DNA of 64,000 bases from Rhodobacteraceae bacterium EhC02 (GTDB taxonomy: Bacteria; Pseudomonadota; Alphaproteobacteria; Rhodobacterales; Rhodobacteraceae): contig LXYH01000019.1 in assembly GCA_001650895.1 (NCBI GenBank), forward strand, positions 30,400-94,399, written 5' to 3'. The notes beneath the pieces are model-generated. The model ran no database searches, was not told the DNA's origin, and saw only the letters and a list, made by a program, of their open reading frames with translations. The stretch's first letter is position 1. Each line of letters begins with the position of its first letter. This document shows, in pieces, positions 61,469-64,000 of the stretch. The position numbers were made by a program, and so were the translations under genes.

Positions 61469-62769
61469 GCTTGCTTCAGGACGGGCACCTGATGCCCTTG
61501 GACGAGATCGCGAAGCACCGGCAGCAGGCCTGGGAACGGCAAAGCGCCTACGTCGCCGAGAACTCGAGCTTTTACCAAAAGCTCTGGGATGGGCAGAAAC
61601 CGCCCGCACGGCTGGAGAACATTGCCGAATTGCCGTTTTCGGACAAGGCGGGCCTGCGGCTGTCGCAGCCTGCGTCGCCACCTTTTGGTGACTACCTGGC
61701 AGCACCTCCTGAAAAGGTCAGCCGGCTGCATCGGACATCGGGAACCACGGGTCAGGCGATGAACCTTGCGATGAGCGCGCTGGATTGCGAAATCACCGAA
61801 ATCGTCGGTGGTCGGGCGCAATCGCTTGCAGGGCTGAAAGCTGGCACGATGGTGGTTCACTGCTTGAATTACCAAATGTGGATGGGCGGACTGACCGATC
61901 ACCTGACGCTGGAACGCACCGGCGCAACCGTCGTGCCGTTCGGCGTTGGTTCGACCGAATTGCTGATCAACACGATACTGGAAACCAGGATTGCCGCGAT
62001 TTCCTGCACACCGTCCTATCCGGCCGTCTTGGAGCGGGTCATCGCAGAGAAATTCCCCCATCTCACCCCCCGCGACCTTGGGCTTAAGCTGGGGCTGTTC
62101 GGAGGCGAGCCCGGCATCGATGACCCTGCATTCCGCAAACGCCTGAGCGATACTTGGGGAATGCAACCGCGCAACGCGAATTACGGCGTCTCCGACGTTT
62201 TCTGCAATTTCGCATCCGAATGCACACACGACACGGCGCTGCATTTCGTGGCCCATGATGTGCTGCATGTGGAACTGATCGATCCCGACAGCGGGACACC
62301 AAAGAAGGTTGAGGCCGGGAACGCAGGCGAGCTGGTACTGACCCACCTGACGCGCGAATGCCAGCCGCTGGTCCGGTTTCGCACGGGCGACATCATCCGG
62401 ATCGAGAACACGGAAACCTGCGCCTGCGGCTGTGCGGGCTTCCGGTTCCGGGTCATTGGTCGGTCGGACGACATGGTGGTCGTGCGGGGGCTGAACATGT
62501 TTCCGAGCATGGTGGCCGCCGTTGTGACAAGCTTTGACGAAATGTCGGGCGATTACCGGATCGTCCTGGACACACCACCACCTTATGACGTGCTGCCCGT
62601 GCAGGCAGAGTTGGCTGCAGACGGTCAGGACGACGGCACGCTAAGCCGACGCATGGAAGAGCGGTTCAAACAAAAGCTGGGCGCCACGATCCGCGTGAGA
62701 ATCGTCCCCCATGGAACATTCCCGCGAACCGAGGGCAAAACGAAACGTGTGATCAGGAGCTATGAATGA
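61465..62769 (+). CDS. PaaK-type phenylacetate-CoA ligase family protein
   Basis: 434-residue ligase of the PaaK/COG1541 group. Nucleotide loop HRTSGTTGQAMNL, later FGGEPGID and YGVSDVF, and C-terminal VIGRSDDMVVVRGLNMFPS. A zinc-like C-x-CGC cluster (ETCACGCAGF) precedes it, as in PaaK. It should activate an aryl or arylacetic acid with CoA in the cytoplasm. Coupled by ATGA overlaps to tetR upstream and the hydratase downstream. ATG 61465; the frame upstream overlaps tetR and is not used. Confidence 0.87.
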   Translation: MSLLQDGHLMPLDEIAKHRQQAWERQSAYVAENSSFYQKLWDGQKPPARLENIAELPFSDKAGLRLSQPASPPFGDYLAAPPEKVSRLHRTSGTTGQAMNLAMSALDCEITEIVGGRAQSLAGLKAGTMVVHCLNYQMWMGGLTDHLTLERTGATVVPFGVGSTELLINTILETRIAAISCTPSYPAVLERVIAEKFPHLTPRDLGLKLGLFGGEPGIDDPAFRKRLSDTWGMQPRNANYGVSDVFCNFASECTHDTALHFVAHDVLHVELIDPDSGTPKKVEAGNAGELVLTHLTRECQPLVRFRTGDIIRIENTETCACGCAGFRFRVIGRSDDMVVVRGLNMFPSMVAAVVTSFDEMSGDYRIVLDTPPPYDVLPVQAELAADGQDDGTLSRRMEERFKQKLGATIRVRIVPHGTFPRTEGKTKRVIRSYE

Positions 62770-63527
62770 CAAGCTTTACCTATGAAACCATCCGCTCGGA
62801 GATGACGGCAGAAGGTGTCAGGACGATTTCCCTGAACCGGCCGCATGCAATGAACGCGATGAACCGTCGCCTGATCGACGAAATCTCGGTCGCATTCGAC
62901 GATGCCAATCGTGACCCCGGCACGCGGGCCATCATCTTGACCGGCGAAGGGCGCGCGTTCTGCGCGGGGGATGACCGGCACGAGCATGTGCACCCTGAAA
63001 CCGAAGAAGAGGCCCGCGCCCTCGTCGACGCGATCCAGCGCGCGACGGTGGCAATCGTCATGGGGGCAAAGCCTGTCGTCGGCGCGATCAACGGCTGGGC
63101 CGTCGGCGGCGGTTTCGAATGGGCGATCAATTGCGATTTTCCGATCTGGGCCGAAAGCGCCAAGGGTTTTTTCCCCGAGGTGTCACTCAACCTGTTCGTA
63201 ACGGGTGCCGTGACCTCGATCTTGCCCGGTATTGTCGGCCCTTTGAAAGCACGTGAAATGCTCTTCTTCGGACAGCGATACTCGGCCGCTGAACTGCAAG
63301 AGATCGGTGTCGCCTGGAAGGTGGTGGCGGATGAAAAACTGCTGGCCGAGGCCGAAGCGGTTGCAACGCAATTGGCCGCCTTGCCGACCCTCTCCACCCG
63401 GGCAATGAAACGTGTTCTGAATCAGGCAATGGCCGGTGGGCTGCATCAGGCACTGCATTTGGAAACCGAAGCGACTGTTGCAGGGTTCCTCGACCCGGAA
63501 ACGACCCGCCTTCTGAAGGATTTCTAG
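62766..63527 (+). CDS. Enoyl-CoA hydratase, both catalytic glutamates present
   Basis: 253-residue crotonase. Unlike the crotonases at 53389 and 54288, it keeps both hydratase glutamates: E118 in VGGGFEWAIN and E138 in FFPEVSL. Oxyanion-hole parts are GRAFCAGDD and INGWAVGGG. Last gene of the TetR-PaaK-ECH operon. With the ligase it fits CoA-dependent breakdown of an unsaturated or aromatic acid; no dehydrogenase or thiolase follows in the window. Confidence 0.87.
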   Translation: MTSFTYETIRSEMTAEGVRTISLNRPHAMNAMNRRLIDEISVAFDDANRDPGTRAIILTGEGRAFCAGDDRHEHVHPETEEEARALVDAIQRATVAIVMGAKPVVGAINGWAVGGGFEWAINCDFPIWAESAKGFFPEVSLNLFVTGAVTSILPGIVGPLKAREMLFFGQRYSAAELQEIGVAWKVVADEKLLAEAEAVATQLAALPTLSTRAMKRVLNQAMAGGLHQALHLETEATVAGFLDPETTRLLKDF

Positions 63528-63636
63528 GGTTGGCTTGGAAGATGCTGCTATCCCGCGAGATTGCCAAATGGCAGCTTCGCCGCGCTTAGCAGCAGTTCGC
63601 CTCAACTGCAGCAACCGCAAACGCGGTGTTTCTTGG

Positions 63637-63710
63637 CGATCCCAGAAGGACTCGAACCCTCAACCTGCTGATTAGAAGTCAGCTGCTCTATCCAGTTGAG
63701 CTATGGGATC
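63637..63710 (-). tRNA. tRNA-Arg, anticodon UCU
   Basis: Complete cloverleaf on the minus strand: acceptor GATCCCA/TGGGATC, D stem GCTC/GAGC, anticodon stem GCTGA/TCAGC with loop CTTCTAA (anticodon TCT), variable AGGTT, T stem GAGGG/CCTTC with loop TTCGAGT, discriminator G. CCA is not encoded. Its 3' end faces the TetR-PaaK-ECH operon, the side on which tRNA-targeting elements insert. Confidence 0.95.
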
Positions 63711-64000
63711 GCATAGGCCCTATTTGCCGCCGCACGGCACCAAAGGCAAGCTGTCAATGCGGGTGGGCTGCGTTCTTGCACATATCGCGCCAGGGCTTTG
63801 CGGATGGACCCGGACCTCGTGGCACGGTGCCCCTGCCCTGTTCATCGCCCGTGCCAACACTTCCCCGTGGGTCGCGCAAGGGGGTGGGACGAAAGTCCCA
63901 AACTGAAAGGGACATAGCGCGAATGCGCAGGCGCTCGGTCTGAGGCATCCATGGTGGCATGCAACTCATGCGGCGGGCGACCCGTCGTGCCGACGGAGGT
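63711..64000. other. Right-edge stretch without recognisable gene
   Basis: 290 bp upstream of the tRNA gene. It should hold the tRNA promoter, but I cannot place it with confidence. On the minus strand a frame is open from the window edge to a stop at 63842-63844 (52 codons) and could be the tail of a gene entering from the right; it shows no motif I know. A GTGGGACGAAAGTCCCAAACTGAAAGGGAC segment near 63885 can form short stems. Confidence 0.4.

Noticed and set aside
63842..64000. Minus-strand frame open to the right edge
   Set aside because: Only 52 codons, no motif and no neighbouring context; could be a gene tail but cannot be supported.
1..64000. CRISPR array, prophage genes or intact insertion sequence
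   Set aside because: No regularly spaced repeats, phage structural genes or complete transposases with terminal inverted repeats were seen.

Overview
The window is GC-rich chromosomal DNA of an alphaproteobacterium, most likely a Rhodobacterales (Paracoccus/Rhodobacter-like) organism. This is inferred from the C-P lyase operon layout, the number of TRAP and peptide-type ABC importers, a SqrR/BigR-type sulfide regulator, and a short intergenic repeat (GGATAyTTrrrGCAAGAAGAA) of a kind I associate with that order. It is a catabolic region: many uptake systems, each beside its own regulator and a few catabolic enzymes.

Layout. (1) 1-11252: phosphonate island. The divergent units phnG-H-I-J-K-L (minus, phnL cut by the left edge) and phnF-phnM (plus) share a palindromic operator. 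A hexapeptide acyltransferase and the phosphonate ABC importer (transcribed phnC-D-E-E-transferase) follow on the minus strand. (2) 11388-17227: an FAD amine oxidase-like protein and a YhaO/YhaN-type nuclease/SMC-like ATPase pair. (3) 17394-23650: a complete TRAP transporter, a gamma-glutamyltransferase-family amidohydrolase, a TauE/SafE permease and a GntR regulator, with a TTGTATACAA-type palindrome in front. (4) 23797-29944: THUMP methyltransferase, PhyH dioxygenase, MFS exporter, zinc alcohol dehydrogenase, enolase-superfamily enzyme and an ArsR-family repressor with the two-cysteine spacing of SqrR/BigR. (5) 29962-40820: a CobW-type metallochaperone overlapping the first of two tandem YtcJ-like amidohydrolases, a divergent LysR, and a five-gene dipeptide/oligopeptide-type ABC importer. 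(6) 40821-48232: LysR/P450 pair, orphan TRAP binding protein, feruloyl-CoA synthase-like enzyme, DUF3237 protein, TauE/SafE permease and a small secreted orphan.

(7) 48278-59852 is the most interesting block. On the minus strand an APH-family kinase, an ACAD10/11-type acyl-CoA dehydrogenase and an acyl-CoA synthetase form one operon. Divergently run a GntR regulator, two crotonase-fold enzymes, a TRAP transporter and a second acyl-CoA synthetase. Two copies of a 17-bp palindrome sit about 80 bp upstream of each divergent start. This resembles the kinase/dehydrogenase logic of levulinate (lva) catabolism and of mammalian ACAD10/11, so I infer a regulon for uptake, CoA activation, phosphorylation-elimination and isomerisation of a hydroxylated carboxylic acid. 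The large TRAP subunit of this block carries a one-base frameshift.

(8) 59853-64000: a poorly coding stretch with a decayed tyrosine-recombinase C-terminus, then a TetR / PaaK-type CoA ligase / enoyl-CoA hydratase operon, ending at a tRNA-Arg(UCU) gene. This looks like an acquired segment.

No CRISPR array, rRNA, intact transposase or prophage module was seen. All functions are read from motifs and context; no database search was possible.
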